From positions 1 through 63,962 of the forward strand of contig NSJJ01000018.1 in assembly GCA_002632355.1 (NCBI GenBank): a stretch of 63,962 bases of DNA, read 5' to 3'. A model generated the notes under the pieces. The model was not told where the DNA came from and searched no databases. It saw only the letters and a program-made list of their open reading frames with translations. Position 1 is the first letter of the stretch. Each line of letters starts with the position of its first letter. Origin of the DNA: Sulfuricella denitrificans (GTDB lineage Bacteria > Pseudomonadota > Gammaproteobacteria > Burkholderiales > Sulfuricellaceae). The translations under genes were made by a program, and so were the position numbers. Positions 11,946-26,344 of the stretch are shown here, piece by piece.

Positions 11946-12733
11946 CCATGACCAGAATCATTGCAGTAACCAATCAAAAGGGCGGCGTGGGAAAAACCAC
12001 TACCACGGTCAATCTTGCCGCCAGTCTTGCCGCAACCCGACGCAAAGTATTGCTGGTCGATCTTGACCCGCAAGGTAACGCTACCATGGGCAGCGGCATT
12101 GAGAAGGATAGCCTCGAGCGTACGGTGTACCACGTGCTTCTGGAGCAAAACAGCGCAGCGGAAGTGCGCGTCCCTTCAACGCGCGGAAAATATGACGTGA
12201 TCCCGGCAAATCGAAACCTTGCGGGGGCAGAGGTAGAGTTAGTGCAAGAACTGGCGCGTGAGTGGCGACTTAAAAAAGCGCTGGAAAGCGTGGCCTCAGA
12301 ATATGATTTTATTCTGCTCGACTGCCCGCCTGCACTCAATCTGCTCACTGTAAATGGCCTGTGTGCGGCAAGTGCGGTGATGATCCCGATGCAGTGTGAG
12401 TACTACGCACTTGAAGGCCTCAGTGATCTGGTCAAGACAATCAAACGGGTGCGCACTCACCTCAATCCAAAACTGGAAATTGAGGGTCTGCTACGCACCA
12501 TGTTTGACCCGCGCAATGCGCTCGCACAACAGGTTTCTGCACAATTGCAGCAACATTTTGGGGACAAGGTCTACCGCACGGTAATTCCACGCAATATACG
12601 TCTCGCGGAAGCGCCTAGTTTTGGCGTGCCGGTGTTATATCACGACAAGGGATCCAAGGGCGCACAGGCATATCTGGCTCTGGCTGGAGAAATGTTGGGC
12701 AAACAGTTTTGCGTTGAGACCATAGACGCGTGA
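11942..12733 (+). CDS. parA: Chromosome partitioning ATPase ParA (Soj)
   Basis: Deviant Walker ATPase that moves ParB-parS complexes during chromosome segregation. The 263 residues have the deviant P-loop KGGVGKTTTTVNLA beginning at residue 13, the Walker A' DLDPQGNATMG and Walker B FILLDCPPALN. It lacks the long N-terminal DNA-binding extension of plasmid ParA, which fits the chromosomal type. Two candidate ATGs lie 6 nt apart (11942 and 11948). parB follows 19 nt downstream, and two parS sites are within 10 kb. Confidence 0.96.
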   Translation: MTMTRIIAVTNQKGGVGKTTTTVNLAASLAATRRKVLLVDLDPQGNATMGSGIEKDSLERTVYHVLLEQNSAAEVRVPSTRGKYDVIPANRNLAGAEVELVQELAREWRLKKALESVASEYDFILLDCPPALNLLTVNGLCAASAVMIPMQCEYYALEGLSDLVKTIKRVRTHLNPKLEIEGLLRTMFDPRNALAQQVSAQLQQHFGDKVYRTVIPRNIRLAEAPSFGVPVLYHDKGSKGAQAYLALAGEMLGKQFCVETIDA

Positions 12734-12752
12734 AAAAGGAATATAGATAAGC

Positions 12753-13586
12753 ATGGTAAAGCACAAAGGTTTGGGTCGAGGTTTGGATGCCCTGTTGGCG
12801 GGCGATGATGGCGAAGCAAACGAGATGCTGCAACAACTCGCTATCAGTGCGCTACAGCCGGGTAAATATCAACCCCGTACGCACATGGACCCAGAGTCAT
12901 TGCAGCAGCTGGCGGATTCGATCAGGGCTCAGGGTGTGATGCAGCCGGTGCTGGTACGGCCCCTTGCGAGCGGGCGCTATGAAATCATTGCGGGTGAGCG
13001 GCGCTGGCGAGCCTCCCAGATGGCGGGGTTGGTCGAAATCCCGGCGCTCGTCCGTGAAATTCCTGATGAGGCCGCGTTGGCCATGGCGCTGATAGAAAAC
13101 ATACAGCGTGAAAACCTCAACCCGCTGGAAGAGGCGCTAGGCATCCAGCGTCTGGTAAACGAATTTCATCTGACCCACCAAGCGGCAGCTGAGGCGGTCA
13201 GCCGCTCTCGCAGTGCAGTAACGAATTTGCTACGACTCTTGAATCTGGCCCCGCGAGTGCAGGAAATGCTGATGCAGAATCTGCTCGATATGGGGCACGC
13301 TCGCGCTTTACTTGGGCTGACACAGGTAAACCAGATTGACGCTGCGCACGAGATCATAAACAAAGGTCTGTCGGTGCGGGAAGCCGAAAAACTAGCGCAG
13401 CGCTTGAACAAACCGGCCGAGGAGCGCAAGCCGGCGCCGGATCGTGATGTCCTGCGCCTGCAGGAAGAGCTGGCGGAAAAGCTAGGTGCACGCGTGACCC
13501 TCACCCCCCGTAAGGGCGGAAGGGGGCGTCTGGCCATAGAGTATGAAAATCTGGATCAGCTCGACAGCATTATCGCCAGATTCTGA
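12753..13586 (+). CDS. parB: Chromosome partitioning protein ParB (Spo0J)
   Basis: parS-binding CTP-dependent clamp that spreads on DNA and stimulates ParA. The 277 residues begin with KGLGRGLDALLAG, the basic ParA-stimulating peptide. The ParB/Srx nuclease-like domain follows with the CTP-binding GERRWRAS motif and ENIQRENLNPLEEA. Then come the helix-turn-helix (LTHQAAAEAVSRSRSAVTNLLR) and a C-terminal dimerisation domain. It is last in the mnmG-rsmG-parA-parB series. Confidence 0.96.
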   Translation: MVKHKGLGRGLDALLAGDDGEANEMLQQLAISALQPGKYQPRTHMDPESLQQLADSIRAQGVMQPVLVRPLASGRYEIIAGERRWRASQMAGLVEIPALVREIPDEAALAMALIENIQRENLNPLEEALGIQRLVNEFHLTHQAAAEAVSRSRSAVTNLLRLLNLAPRVQEMLMQNLLDMGHARALLGLTQVNQIDAAHEIINKGLSVREAEKLAQRLNKPAEERKPAPDRDVLRLQEELAEKLGARVTLTPRKGGRGRLAIEYENLDQLDSIIARF

Positions 13587-13645
13587 ATCGGCGGGCTCTA
13601 AATTCTTGACGTATAACCCTAACTTATTCATTCATAAAGAAAGGT

Positions 13646-13674
13646 TTGACGAGTATTGTAGGGTATATTATCAT
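13646..13674 (+). promoter_or_regulatory. atp operon promoter
   Basis: TTGACG (13646-13651) and TATCAT (13669-13674) are separated by exactly 17 bp, each matching the sigma-70 consensus at five of six positions. It sits 34 bp upstream of atpI in the parB-atpI gap. Confidence 0.7.
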
Positions 13675-13707
13675 TTGCTGATTTTTCGCAGTTCTTGAAG
13701 CATTTCC

Positions 13708-14936
<1,229 letters not shown>

Positions 14937-14972
14937 AGATTTTCAATTAGCAATTCACTTTTAATTAACTAG

Positions 14973-15215
<243 letters not shown>

Positions 15216-15251
15216 ATTGCCTGTGATCAATAACTCAAGAAAGGTTTGTGC

Positions 15252-15722
15252 ATGAATATCAATGCAACCCTTCTCGCGCAAACGATCATGTTCATCATGT
15301 TCGTCTGGTTCTGCATGAAGTTTGTGTGGCCACCTATCATGCAGGCCCTGACCGAGCGCAAGAAGATGATCGCCGATGGTCTGGCCGCCGGAGAACGCGG
15401 CAAGCATGAGCTGGAACTGGCTTCTCGTCGTGCTACGGAGTCCATGCATGACGCCAAGCAAAAAGCAGCGGAAGTCATTGCCCAGGCAGAAAAACGTGCT
15501 TCCCAGATTATCGATGAAGCGAAAAATGCGGCCAAGGAAGAGGGAGACAGACTGGTTGCTGGCGCCAAGGCGGAAATCGAACAGGAAGTAAATCGTGCGC
15601 GCGAAACCTTACGCCAGCAGGTGGCTGACCTGGCGGTCGCTGGCGCAGAGAAAATTCTGCGCCGTGAAGTCGATGCCAAAGCTCACGCCGAATTGCTGAC
15701 ATCACTCAAGAACGAAATCTAG
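15252..15722 (+). CDS. atpF: F1Fo ATP synthase subunit b
   Basis: Peripheral stalk subunit, 156 residues from the ATG of [10 protein letters not shown]. One N-terminal membrane helix (about 8-28, [17 protein letters not shown]) is followed by a long charged coiled coil rich in Ala, Glu and Lys that dimerises and binds delta. A TTG two codons upstream is in frame, but the ATG has the AAGG ribosome-binding site at better spacing. It lies between atpE and atpH in the normal order. Confidence 0.96.
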   Translation: MNINATLLAQTIMFIMFVWFCMKFVWPPIMQALTERKKMIADGLAAGERGKHELELASRRATESMHDAKQKAAEVIAQAEKRASQIIDEAKNAAKEEGDRLVAGAKAEIEQEVNRARETLRQQVADLAVAGAEKILRREVDAKAHAELLTSLKNEI

Positions 15723-15733
15723 GCGGCGACTTT

Positions 15734-16267
15734 ATGGAAATCGTTACGATAGCAAGGCCTTATGCCGAAGCTTTGTACCGTCTGGCAAGCCAGAAAGGCA
15801 CGCTGGCGGAGTGGTCGAGCAAGCTGGAACTGGCATCTGCCGTAGCAGGCGATGCAGCCATGCAGGACGCAATTTCCAGCCCGAAATTCACGCGCTCAGA
15901 CGTGGTGCAACTATTTCTGGATGTCGTGGGCAAGGACTTCGATGAAGAAGGACAAAACCTGATTCGCCTGCTGGTCGAAAATGGGCGTTTGGCTTTATTG
16001 CCGGAAATTACCGCGCAGTTCGAGAAGCTCAAGGCGGAGCAAAGTGGCTTGCTGGAAGCGACTATCAGCAGCGCCTACCCGCTCACCGACGAACAGGTTG
16101 ATGAGATGGTTGGCATGCTCGAGAAACGTTTTGCACGAAAGGTGACGGCGCAGATAAGTGTGGATCCCGAACTTATCGGTGGTGTAAAAATCAATGCCGG
16201 TGACGTGGTGATCGATGCATCCGTACGCGGCCAGCTTAATAACATGACCTTTGCGCTCAAGCGCTAG
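15734..16267 (+). CDS. atpH: F1Fo ATP synthase subunit delta
   Basis: Links the top of F1 to the b-subunit stalk. The 177 residues show the family pattern [13 protein letters not shown] near the N-terminus. The C-terminal signature is [25 protein letters not shown]. It lies 11 nt after atpF and 11 nt before atpA. Confidence 0.96.
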   Translation: MEIVTIARPYAEALYRLASQKGTLAEWSSKLELASAVAGDAAMQDAISSPKFTRSDVVQLFLDVVGKDFDEEGQNLIRLLVENGRLALLPEITAQFEKLKAEQSGLLEATISSAYPLTDEQVDEMVGMLEKRFARKVTAQISVDPELIGGVKINAGDVVIDASVRGQLNNMTFALKR

Positions 16268-16278
16268 GAGATAAAAGA

Positions 16279-17820
16279 ATGCAGTTAAACCCATCAGAAA
16301 TCAGCGATCTGATCAAGAGCAAGATCGAAAGTTTTGCTACTGCGGCGGAAGCGCGCAATCAGGGTACGGTCGTTTCTGTAACAGACGGTATCGTGCGTAT
16401 TCATGGTCTTTCCGACGTGATGCAAGGCGAAATGCTTGAATTCCCGGGCAACACCTTTGGTCTGGCGCTCAACCTGGAACGTGACTCTGTCGGTGCGGTC
16501 GTTCTGGGCGAATATGAGCACATCAGCGAGGGCGACACGGTCAAGTGTACTGGCAAGATTCTGGAAGTGCCTGTCGGTGAAGCGCTTATCGGCCGTGTAG
16601 TAAATTCGCTGGGCCAGCCGATTGACGGCAAAGGGCCGATCGCCGCAACGGAAAGCTCCCCGATCGAAAAAGTGGCGCCTGGCGTGATTTCTCGTCAGTC
16701 CGTTTCCCAGCCGTTGCAAACGGGTCTCAAGTCGGTTGACGCCATGGTGCCGATTGGTCGTGGACAGCGCGAACTGATCATTGGTGATCGCCAGACCGGG
16801 AAAACAGCGGTAGCCGTGGACGCGATTATCAACCAGAAAGGCACAGGTGTGATTTGTATTTACGTCGCCGTGGGCCAGAAGGCGTCATCTGTTGCCAACG
16901 TAGTGCGCAAGCTGGAAGAACATGGTGCGATGGGTCACACTATCGTGGTGGCGGCAATGGCTTCTGATCCTGCCGCGATGCAATACATTGCCCCGTATGC
17001 AGGCTGCACCATGGGCGAATATTTCCGTGACCGCGGCGAAGATGCGCTGATCGTGTATGACGATCTGACCAAGCAGGCCTGGGCCTATCGTCAGATTTCC
17101 CTGCTGCTGCGTCGCCCGCCGGGCCGCGAAGCTTATCCTGGCGATGTGTTCTATCTGCACTCCCGCTTGCTTGAGCGTGCAGCGCGCGTGAATGCGGACC
17201 ATATTGAAAAAATTACCAACGGTGCAGTAAAAGGCAAGACCGGCTCTCTTACTGCGCTGCCAGTGATCGAAACCCAGGCGGGTGACGTGTCCGCATTTGT
17301 TCCGACTAACGTGATTTCGATTACAGACGGCCAGATCTTCCTTGAAAGCGATCTGTTCAATGCCGGTATCCGTCCTGCGATCAACGCCGGTCTGTCCGTG
17401 TCTCGCGTCGGTGGCGCAGCACAGACCAAGGCGATCAAAAAGCTGGGTGGTGGCATTCGTCTGGCACTGGCGCAATATCGTGAACTGGCTGCGTTTGCGC
17501 AGTTTGCGTCTGACCTCGACGAGGCGACCCGCAAGCAACTGGAGCGCGGCAAGCTGGTAACGGAGCTAATGAAGCAGAACCAGTATTCTCCGATGTCGAT
17601 TTCCGAAATGGCTGTCACGCTGTACGCCGTGAACAAAGGCTACATGGATGATGTAGAAGTGAAAAAGGTACTCGCCTTTGAAGCGGCTCTGCAGGCATTC
17701 ATGAAGAGCAAGCACGGCGCGTTGATGAACACCATTGAGAGCGAACGTGATGTGAACGCCGACAGCGAGAAAACCCTGATGGGCGCCATTGACGAGTTCA
17801 AGGCCAGCTCGGTTTACTAA
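16279..17820 (+). CDS. atpA: F1Fo ATP synthase subunit alpha
   Basis: Non-catalytic nucleotide-binding F1 subunit. The 513 residues match the family exactly. Visible motifs are the P-loop [13 protein letters not shown] near residue 170, the [20 protein letters not shown] segment, and the C-terminal helical domain. A GGAG ribosome-binding site precedes the ATG. Confidence 0.98.
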   Translation: MQLNPSEISDLIKSKIESFATAAEARNQGTVVSVTDGIVRIHGLSDVMQGEMLEFPGNTFGLALNLERDSVGAVVLGEYEHISEGDTVKCTGKILEVPVGEALIGRVVNSLGQPIDGKGPIAATESSPIEKVAPGVISRQSVSQPLQTGLKSVDAMVPIGRGQRELIIGDRQTGKTAVAVDAIINQKGTGVICIYVAVGQKASSVANVVRKLEEHGAMGHTIVVAAMASDPAAMQYIAPYAGCTMGEYFRDRGEDALIVYDDLTKQAWAYRQISLLLRRPPGREAYPGDVFYLHSRLLERAARVNADHIEKITNGAVKGKTGSLTALPVIETQAGDVSAFVPTNVISITDGQIFLESDLFNAGIRPAINAGLSVSRVGGAAQTKAIKKLGGGIRLALAQYRELAAFAQFASDLDEATRKQLERGKLVTELMKQNQYSPMSISEMAVTLYAVNKGYMDDVEVKKVLAFEAALQAFMKSKHGALMNTIESERDVNADSEKTLMGAIDEFKASSVY

Positions 17821-17852
17821 AGCGTCGTGGAATATAGACTTAGGACTGAATA

Positions 17853-20149
<2,297 letters not shown>

Positions 20150-20161
20150 AGGACGCCCTCC

Positions 20162-20590
20162 ATGGCAATGACGATTCATGTAGACGTAGTAAGCGCCGAG
20201 CAGTCCATTTTCTCCGGGGTGGCAGAGTTTGTGGCCGCGCCGGCAGAAGGAGGCGAGGTTGGCATTTACCCTCGCCATGCGCCGCTGATATCGCGGATGA
20301 AGCCTGGAACAGTGCGTGTCAAAGTTCCGGATCGTGACGAAGAAGAGCTGTTTTTTGTTTCGGGCGGAATCCTGGAAGTGCAGCCACAGGTGATTACCAT
20401 CCTTGCGGATACGGCATTACGGGGTAAAGACCTTGATGAAGCGAAGGCACTTGAAGCCAAGCGCCTGGCAGAAGAAGCTTTAAGTGATCGCTCGGCCTTA
20501 ATGGATTATGCGAAGGCCGAATCCGAGTTGGCCGAAGCGGTCGCTCAGATCCGTGCGATAGAACAGATACGCAAGTCTTCGCATCGCTAA
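20162..20590 (+). CDS. atpC: F1Fo ATP synthase subunit epsilon
   Basis: Rotor subunit with an inhibitory C-terminal helical hairpin. The 142 residues have the N-terminal beta-sandwich, with [10 protein letters not shown] and the [21 protein letters not shown] signature, and a C-terminal helical part (about 90-138). It is the last operon gene and is followed by a strong terminator. An alternative ATG lies two codons in. Confidence 0.96.
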   Translation: MAMTIHVDVVSAEQSIFSGVAEFVAAPAEGGEVGIYPRHAPLISRMKPGTVRVKVPDRDEEELFFVSGGILEVQPQVITILADTALRGKDLDEAKALEAKRLAEEALSDRSALMDYAKAESELAEAVAQIRAIEQIRKSSHR

Positions 20591-20610
20591 GCGTATTCTG
20601 ATGCAATTCT

Positions 20611-20636
20611 GAAAAGGCAGCCCAGGCTGCCTTTTC
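20611..20636 (+). terminator. Intrinsic terminator of the atp operon
   Basis: GAAAAGGCAGCC (20611-20622) pairs perfectly with GGCTGCCTTTTC (20625-20636), followed by TATTTATA. It lies 20 bp after the atpC stop. Confidence 0.9.
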
Positions 20637-20671
20637 TATTTATAATGCCATTTTGACTTGGTACGGATGCC

Positions 20672-22045
20672 ATGCCACAAGCCCTCGATATCGTTGTCCT
20701 TGCAGCCGGAAAAGGGACCCGCATGGTTTCGGAACGCCCCAAGGTGCTACACGAAATCGCAGGGAAATCTTTGCTTCGGCATGTGCTGGACACGATAAAA
20801 GCGCTGGACCCGGAGCAAATCTGCGTAGTTTACGGTTATGGCGGCGAGGCGGTACCTCAAGCCATTGCGGACCCATCCCTGAAAATGGTGAAACAGGAGC
20901 CGCAACTCGGTACCGGACATGCCGTGCAGCAGGCGTTACACTGCCTGCACGAGGATCACGTTACGCTGGTGCTGTACGGCGATGTGCCGCTGACGCGTAT
21001 CGAAACCCTGTTGCCCCTGATCCGGATTGCCCAGGGGGGAAAGGTGGGTTTGCTCACTGTAGAAATGAAAAATCCCTATGGATACGGGCGCATAGTCCGT
21101 GAGGGAGGCAAGGTCAGACGTATCGTCGAGGAAAAAGATGCCTCGGCGGAAGAGCGCAAGATCACAGAAGTGAATACCGGGATCATGGCGTTGCCCAACC
21201 AGTATCTTCCCGGCTGGCTGGCTGCATTGAAAAACTGCAATGTGCAGTCGGAATATTATCTGACTGATGTGATTGGCCTCGCCGTCAGCGACGGAATCGA
21301 AGTGGCAACAGCTCATCCCGCCCATCACCGTGAAGTTCTTGGGGTGAACAGCAAAAGCCAGCTGGCGCAACTGGAACGCATGTACCAGCAAGAGCAGGCC
21401 CATAAACTGCTCGACGGCGGCGTTACCCTGCTCGACCCGGAGAGAATCGACATTCGGGGTACGCTCGTCTGCGGCAAGGATGTCGTGATCGATATCAATT
21501 GTGTTTTCGAGGGGCATGTAAAACTGGGCGATGGCGTGAAAGTAGGCGCTAACTGTGTTGTGCGCGATGTCACGATCGAGAAGGGGTGCAACATCGAGCC
21601 TTTCAGTTTGCTGGAAAAGGCAACGATGGGAGCAGACTGCAGGATCGGCCCGTTTGCAAGAATCCGGCCCGGGACGCAACTGGCGGAAGAAGTGCATATC
21701 GGCAATTTTGTCGAGGTCAAAAACAGCCAGGTGGGATTCAACAGCAAGATCAATCATCTGAGTTATATTGGCGACGCCACGGTAGGTGCCAAAGTGAATG
21801 TCGGCGCGGGGGCCATCACCTGCAACTACGATGGTGCAAACAAGCATCGAACCGTGATCGAGGATGGCGCCTTTATCGGTTCGGACACGCAGCTGGTGGC
21901 ACCCGTAACGATAGCAAGGGGCGCTACCATTGGCGCGGGTTCAACCATTACCAAAGACACGCCTGAAGATGAGCTGACTTTATCCCGCGCCAGGCAGATT
22001 ACTATCCGCGGGTGGAAACGCCCGGTAAAGAAAGCCAAGGAATAA
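20672..22045 (+). CDS. glmU: Bifunctional UDP-GlcNAc pyrophosphorylase / glucosamine-1-phosphate acetyltransferase
   Basis: Catalyses the last two steps to UDP-GlcNAc, the precursor of peptidoglycan and lipopolysaccharide. The 457 residues equal E. coli GlmU (456). The N-terminal uridyltransferase domain has [10 protein letters not shown] with the active-site Arg and Lys. The C-terminal left-handed beta helix shows hexapeptide repeats and the [22 protein letters not shown] stretch. A perfect TATAAT (20641-20646) with no clear -35 sits upstream, overlapping the atp terminator edge. glmS follows after 4 nt. Confidence 0.97.
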   Translation: MPQALDIVVLAAGKGTRMVSERPKVLHEIAGKSLLRHVLDTIKALDPEQICVVYGYGGEAVPQAIADPSLKMVKQEPQLGTGHAVQQALHCLHEDHVTLVLYGDVPLTRIETLLPLIRIAQGGKVGLLTVEMKNPYGYGRIVREGGKVRRIVEEKDASAEERKITEVNTGIMALPNQYLPGWLAALKNCNVQSEYYLTDVIGLAVSDGIEVATAHPAHHREVLGVNSKSQLAQLERMYQQEQAHKLLDGGVTLLDPERIDIRGTLVCGKDVVIDINCVFEGHVKLGDGVKVGANCVVRDVTIEKGCNIEPFSLLEKATMGADCRIGPFARIRPGTQLAEEVHIGNFVEVKNSQVGFNSKINHLSYIGDATVGAKVNVGAGAITCNYDGANKHRTVIEDGAFIGSDTQLVAPVTIARGATIGAGSTITKDTPEDELTLSRARQITIRGWKRPVKKAKE

Positions 22046-22049
22046 TCCC

Positions 22050-23879
22050 ATGTGCGGAATCATCGGCGCCGTCGCGCAACGCAATGTCGTGCCTATCCTG
22101 CTGGAAGGATTGCGCCGGCTCGAATATCGCGGCTATGACTCAGCCGGTCTGGTCGTCATCAACAAGGGGCTGCAGCGGGTGCGCAGTACAGGTCGCGTGG
22201 CCGAACTGGCGGCGCAGATTGGACGCCAGAAAACCCACGGCCATCTGGGCATCGCCCACACCCGCTGGGCCACGCATGGCGGTCCCACCGAGGACAACGC
22301 GCACCCGCATGTCAGCACGAATAGTATCGCGGTGGTGCACAACGGCATTATTGAAAATCATGAGGCCTTGCGGACAAGGCTGAAATCGCTGGGTTATGAC
22401 TTTGCCTCGGAAACCGATACCGAGGTGATCGTTCACCTTATCCACTTCTACTATCAGGCCAGCCGCGATCTGCTGGTTGCCGTGCGAGCAGCCGTAGCCG
22501 AGTTGCAGGGAGCCTATGCGATCGGGGTGGTCAGTGCGGAAGCCCCTCACCAGCTTATTGCTGCACGTCGGGGCAGCCCGTTGCTGATCGGCGTGGGGAT
22601 CGAAGAAAATTTTATTGCGTCCGATGTCTCCGCCTTGCTGCCGGTAACACAGAGGGTGATTTACCTTGAAGATGGCGATATTGCCGATATCGGCCTGCTC
22701 GGAATACGCATCTTTGACGCGGAGGGGCGCCCTGTTGAGCGTGGCGAGCATGTGTCCGAGCTTTCGGCCGATATGGCGGAGCTGGGCAACTACCGCCACT
22801 TCATGCAGAAGGAAATCCATGAGCAGCCGCGAGCGATCGCAGATACTTTGCTGGCAGGGGTGACCACCCATTCGGTGTTGCCCGGTATTTTCGGGCCGCA
22901 GGCGGAGGACGTTCTGGGCAAGATTAACGGCGTGCGCATTCTGGCCTGCGGCACCAGTTTTCATGCCGCCAAGGTGGCAGAATACTGGATCGAATCGCTG
23001 GCGGGCTTGCCGTGCCGTGCCGAAGTCGCCAGCGAATACCGCTATCGCAACAGCGTAGCCGACCCAGACACCCTGATCCTTACCTTATCCCAGTCAGGGG
23101 AGACGCGCGACACCATCGACGCCCTGATCCAGGCAAAAAAACTGGGGCACAAGCATAGCCTTGCCATTTGCAACGTACCGGAAAGCGCCCTGGTGCGTGC
23201 TTCCGAACTCAAATTCCTGACCCGTGCCGGGCCTGAAATCGGCGTTGCCTCGACCAAGGCATTCACGACCCAACTGGTAGCCCTGTTTCTTCTTGCTCTG
23301 GTGCTCGGGCGCCTGCATGGCAGGGTCAGCGTGGCACAGGAAAAATCGTGGCTGGATCAGCTGCGTGAACTGCCCGGCCTGGTGGGGCAGGCTCTGGCGC
23401 TGGAACCTGAAATTTCAGCCTGGGCAGAACGCTTTGCCGACAAACACCATGCCCTGTTCCTGGGCCGTGGTGCACATTACCCCATCGCCCTGGAAGGGGC
23501 GCTCAAGCTCAAGGAAATTTCGTATATCCATGCCGAGGCTTATCCTGCCGGAGAATTGAAGCATGGACCGCTGGCCCTGGTAGACAAGGATATGCCGGTA
23601 GTGGCGGTGGCGCCAAACGACACCTTGCTGGAAAAGCTCAAATCCAACCTGCAGGAGGTGCGTGCGCGGGGGGGGGAGCTTTATGTTTTTGCAGATCAGG
23701 ATAGCCACTTCAGCGAGCAGGACGGTTTGCATCTCCTGCGGCTTCCTTCGCATGCCGGGCCGCTCAGCCCGATCGTACATACCGTGCCGCTGCAACTCCT
23801 GGCGTACCATGCGGCTTTGTGCAAGGGAACGGACGTGGACAAGCCGCGCAATCTGGCTAAATCGGTGACGGTGGAATAA
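22050..23879 (+). CDS. glmS: Glutamine--fructose-6-phosphate aminotransferase (isomerizing)
   Basis: Makes glucosamine-6-phosphate from fructose-6-phosphate and glutamine, the entry step of amino-sugar synthesis. The 609 residues start MCGIIGA, so Cys2 becomes the N-terminal nucleophile of the glutaminase domain. Two SIS domains follow, with [17 protein letters not shown] and [22 protein letters not shown]. The C-terminus ends [11 protein letters not shown] as expected. Ribosome-binding site AAGGAAT precedes it. No glmS ribozyme is possible in the 4-nt gap. Confidence 0.98.
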   Translation: MCGIIGAVAQRNVVPILLEGLRRLEYRGYDSAGLVVINKGLQRVRSTGRVAELAAQIGRQKTHGHLGIAHTRWATHGGPTEDNAHPHVSTNSIAVVHNGIIENHEALRTRLKSLGYDFASETDTEVIVHLIHFYYQASRDLLVAVRAAVAELQGAYAIGVVSAEAPHQLIAARRGSPLLIGVGIEENFIASDVSALLPVTQRVIYLEDGDIADIGLLGIRIFDAEGRPVERGEHVSELSADMAELGNYRHFMQKEIHEQPRAIADTLLAGVTTHSVLPGIFGPQAEDVLGKINGVRILACGTSFHAAKVAEYWIESLAGLPCRAEVASEYRYRNSVADPDTLILTLSQSGETRDTIDALIQAKKLGHKHSLAICNVPESALVRASELKFLTRAGPEIGVASTKAFTTQLVALFLLALVLGRLHGRVSVAQEKSWLDQLRELPGLVGQALALEPEISAWAERFADKHHALFLGRGAHYPIALEGALKLKEISYIHAEAYPAGELKHGPLALVDKDMPVVAVAPNDTLLEKLKSNLQEVRARGGELYVFADQDSHFSEQDGLHLLRLPSHAGPLSPIVHTVPLQLLAYHAALCKGTDVDKPRNLAKSVTVE

Positions 23880-23888
23880 GAAAAGAAG

Positions 23889-23962
23889 TGGAGCGGGTGA
23901 AGGGAATCGAACCCTCGTCGTAAGCTTGGGAAGCTTCTGCTCTACCATTGAGCTACACCCGC
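23889..23962 (-). tRNA. tRNA-Gly (anticodon CCC)
   Basis: The minus strand folds as a 74-nt tRNA with an encoded CCA end. The acceptor stem is GCGGGTG / CACCCGC, the D arm GCTC...GAGC, and the anticodon loop TTCCCAA gives anticodon CCC. The T arm is GAGGG-TTCGATT-CCCTT. The outermost anticodon-stem pair is a G-A mismatch, the rest is regular. It reads Gly GGG codons. It is convergent with glmS, 9 bp after its stop. Confidence 0.95.
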
Positions 23963-23976
23963 AAGTGTAGCCGCGA

Positions 23977-24005
23977 ATTCTACGTGGCTTCCGGTCTTTA
24001 CTCAA
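23977..24005 (-). promoter_or_regulatory. tRNA-Gly promoter
   Basis: On the minus strand TTGAGT (complement of 24000-24005) and TAGAAT (complement of 23977-23982) are exactly 17 bp apart, with a GC-rich discriminator before the tRNA 5' end, as usual for stable RNA promoters. Confidence 0.65.
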
Positions 24006-24029
24006 CAACCTGATGCGAGTCGAGCATAG

Positions 24030-26135
24030 TTAAGCTTTGTCACTGCATTGCTGGTGAAGTTCTCCATAGAGAACCGACTTCACGGCCGGTGTGATGACCT
24101 CGCTGCTCTCCAGTTCATTCAGCGAAACAATTTGCGACTGAAGAAGTTCCTGTTCCAGGATCTGTAGCTGACGCGTTTCAATAGCAGGGTATTTATCCAG
24201 TAATGTGGATGCCTTGTTCAAAGTTTGCATTTTATATGCCTGATATTGCTCGAGGGTTTCAGAAAATACCTGATCCGCCGCAAAGACCTTGAATCCAGGA
24301 TGCGAAGCCAACGGCGATAGCCGTGCGATGACATTTTGCGCACTGATGGCCAGGGCGCGATAATAAAAAAACTTTTCCGCCGGATCTGATAACCGGTCAG
24401 TCGATAGACCGAAAATATGTCGCAGGCGCAACCAGCGCCGTTTTCCCCTCAGGGTTCCAAAATCCACGCCTTCGGTTAGTCCCTGTTCGAGAAATTCCAG
24501 TTGCTGTTCGAGCTTGCCTAGTACTCTGCGGTAAGCCATTTCAGAAATCTCTGCCCTGGCGTACAGGTCTTTCAGGGTGTGCTTTTCGATCTCGATGGCA
24601 TGAATACGCAGGACACGGGTAAACATCGCTGCAGAATCATGGACGTTGTGAGAAAGCTCCTTGAATGCTTTCTGGTAAAGGCCGGTGTATTTCTCTTGCA
24701 GGGTTTGCAGTATTTTCCTGCTGACATGAAGTTGATCGTTGAGATCCAGCAGACGTAGCAGTGATTGTGCATAGACATAAATCTTGCCTTCCAGGTATTC
24801 CATCGGTTCCAGTCCGTGGAATACGTTGATACGGAACTGCCGGATCGCACTGTTCATGGTCGTTGCCTTGATGAATAGCGTGAAATATATACATCCAATG
24901 GTGATGGCCAGAATGAACTCCTTGATGGAATATGCCGCTTTCCAGTCAGGGTGAGTCAATGTGTCCGGAATGATGAGTACCATGGTAACGGCAAGAGCAC
25001 CGCGCAAACTTCCCCATGCCATGAGATGTTGCCAGGAACGCGGTATGGTTTGTTCCAGATGGGTGGCATTGAGCAAGCCGATAACCGGATAGACGGAAAG
25101 TGCACGTGCCAACATGACCACCAGGATAATGACTGCCAGTGCAGGCAGGATGTCCACTAGGCCAACGGAAAGTGTCGAAAAAAGTAGTCCCAGAAGGATG
25201 AAGACCAGTGAATTGGCGACAAAGGCGGCGTAACCCCAGAAATGAGACATATAGGTCTGAACTCTGGGCATGATCTTGAAGCGGCCAAAGTTTCCGATAA
25301 CCAGTGAGGCAATCACGGTGGCCAGGATTGAGGAAATATGGAGCTGTTTTCCCATTAGCCAGAGGGAATGGGAGAGGAATTCTGAAAGCAGGAAGGTCGT
25401 ATGCGCAGCGACCATGGTGAGTGTGATCTGCAGGTGCTCGTGTTGGGCAAACTGGAGCAGTTTAGAAAACAACCATCCCATCATGAAACCGAAAACGGCC
25501 CCGCCAAATAACATCGAGATGAAAATAAATATGCCGTGCTGCACGGAAGCGCCACCCTGAAATCCAGCACTTATTGATTCCAGAACAATCAGAAAAAGCG
25601 CCAGAGAAGTGGCGTCGTTGAATAGGCTTTCGCCCTCAAAAATCAGAGCCAGACGGCGCGGGGCGCCAAAATCCTTGAATAATGCCAGGATGGCGACGGG
25701 ATCCGTTGCGGAGATTAGTGCTCCAAATAACAGCACTATGATGAAAGGCGCCTCGAACCCGATGAGCTTCAATCCCCAATAACCTGCGAAAGCAATGAAA
25801 AATGCCGACACCAGCAGGCCAACAATGGCGAGTGCGGAAATAGCCCCGATGTTTTCACCGATCTTGCGAATATTCATATTAAAAGCGGATTCGAAAATCA
25901 GGATGGGTAGAAAGATATAAAACAGAAGTTCCGATGTGAGATGGAAGCTGGTGATATAAGAAAAAATCGAAACTTGACTGAGCGGAATCAGCAGAAAACC
26001 AACTGCCACCAGCAGTACTGAATAGGGCACCCGTATTTTTGGCGCAGCGAGATGGGTAATGATAGATAAAAACAGGAGGGTGAGGAGGGCCAAAATGATC
26101 TGGACAGTCGGGCTCATCTCGAAAAGCTCATACAT
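24030..26135 (-). CDS. CPA1-family Na+(K+)/H+ antiporter with large cytoplasmic domain
   Basis: The first roughly 420 of 701 residues form about a dozen membrane helices of the NhaP/CPA1 type. They include ATDPVAILALF and the FEGESLFNDATSLALF segment with the ion-binding Asp. The remaining roughly 280 residues are hydrophilic and helical, as in regulatory tails of large bacterial NhaP proteins and eukaryotic NHE relatives. The ion cannot be read from sequence. The start is uncertain because an in-frame ATG six codons later (MSPTVQIILALL) would remove a polar leader. It is divergent from the CBS protein gene. Confidence 0.85.
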   Translation of the reverse strand: MYELFEMSPTVQIILALLTLLFLSIITHLAAPKIRVPYSVLLVAVGFLLIPLSQVSIFSYITSFHLTSELLFYIFLPILIFESAFNMNIRKIGENIGAISALAIVGLLVSAFFIAFAGYWGLKLIGFEAPFIIVLLFGALISATDPVAILALFKDFGAPRRLALIFEGESLFNDATSLALFLIVLESISAGFQGGASVQHGIFIFISMLFGGAVFGFMMGWLFSKLLQFAQHEHLQITLTMVAAHTTFLLSEFLSHSLWLMGKQLHISSILATVIASLVIGNFGRFKIMPRVQTYMSHFWGYAAFVANSLVFILLGLLFSTLSVGLVDILPALAVIILVVMLARALSVYPVIGLLNATHLEQTIPRSWQHLMAWGSLRGALAVTMVLIIPDTLTHPDWKAAYSIKEFILAITIGCIYFTLFIKATTMNSAIRQFRINVFHGLEPMEYLEGKIYVYAQSLLRLLDLNDQLHVSRKILQTLQEKYTGLYQKAFKELSHNVHDSAAMFTRVLRIHAIEIEKHTLKDLYARAEISEMAYRRVLGKLEQQLEFLEQGLTEGVDFGTLRGKRRWLRLRHIFGLSTDRLSDPAEKFFYYRALAISAQNVIARLSPLASHPGFKVFAADQVFSETLEQYQAYKMQTLNKASTLLDKYPAIETRQLQILEQELLQSQIVSLNELESSEVITPAVKSVLYGELHQQCSDKA

Positions 26136-26344
26136 TAAATATCACAACGATACCCCGTTTCTCTTGTGGCCCGATAGTCTTGCACGCATTGCTGGCTGGG
26201 CAATACATTTGACCTGGGCTATTATACGTTGGCACAGGCCGGGATTTAACCGGTAGCGGCAACCGCCAAGATTTGGCCGAACCACATTGCGATCCGGTAA
26301 TACCTTTCCCCGGCTACGAGTACTGGCCCCAGAAGGAAACCATC

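Noticed and set aside
22046-22060. glmS ribozyme or riboswitch
   Set aside because: Only 4 nt separate glmU and glmS, leaving no room for such an element.
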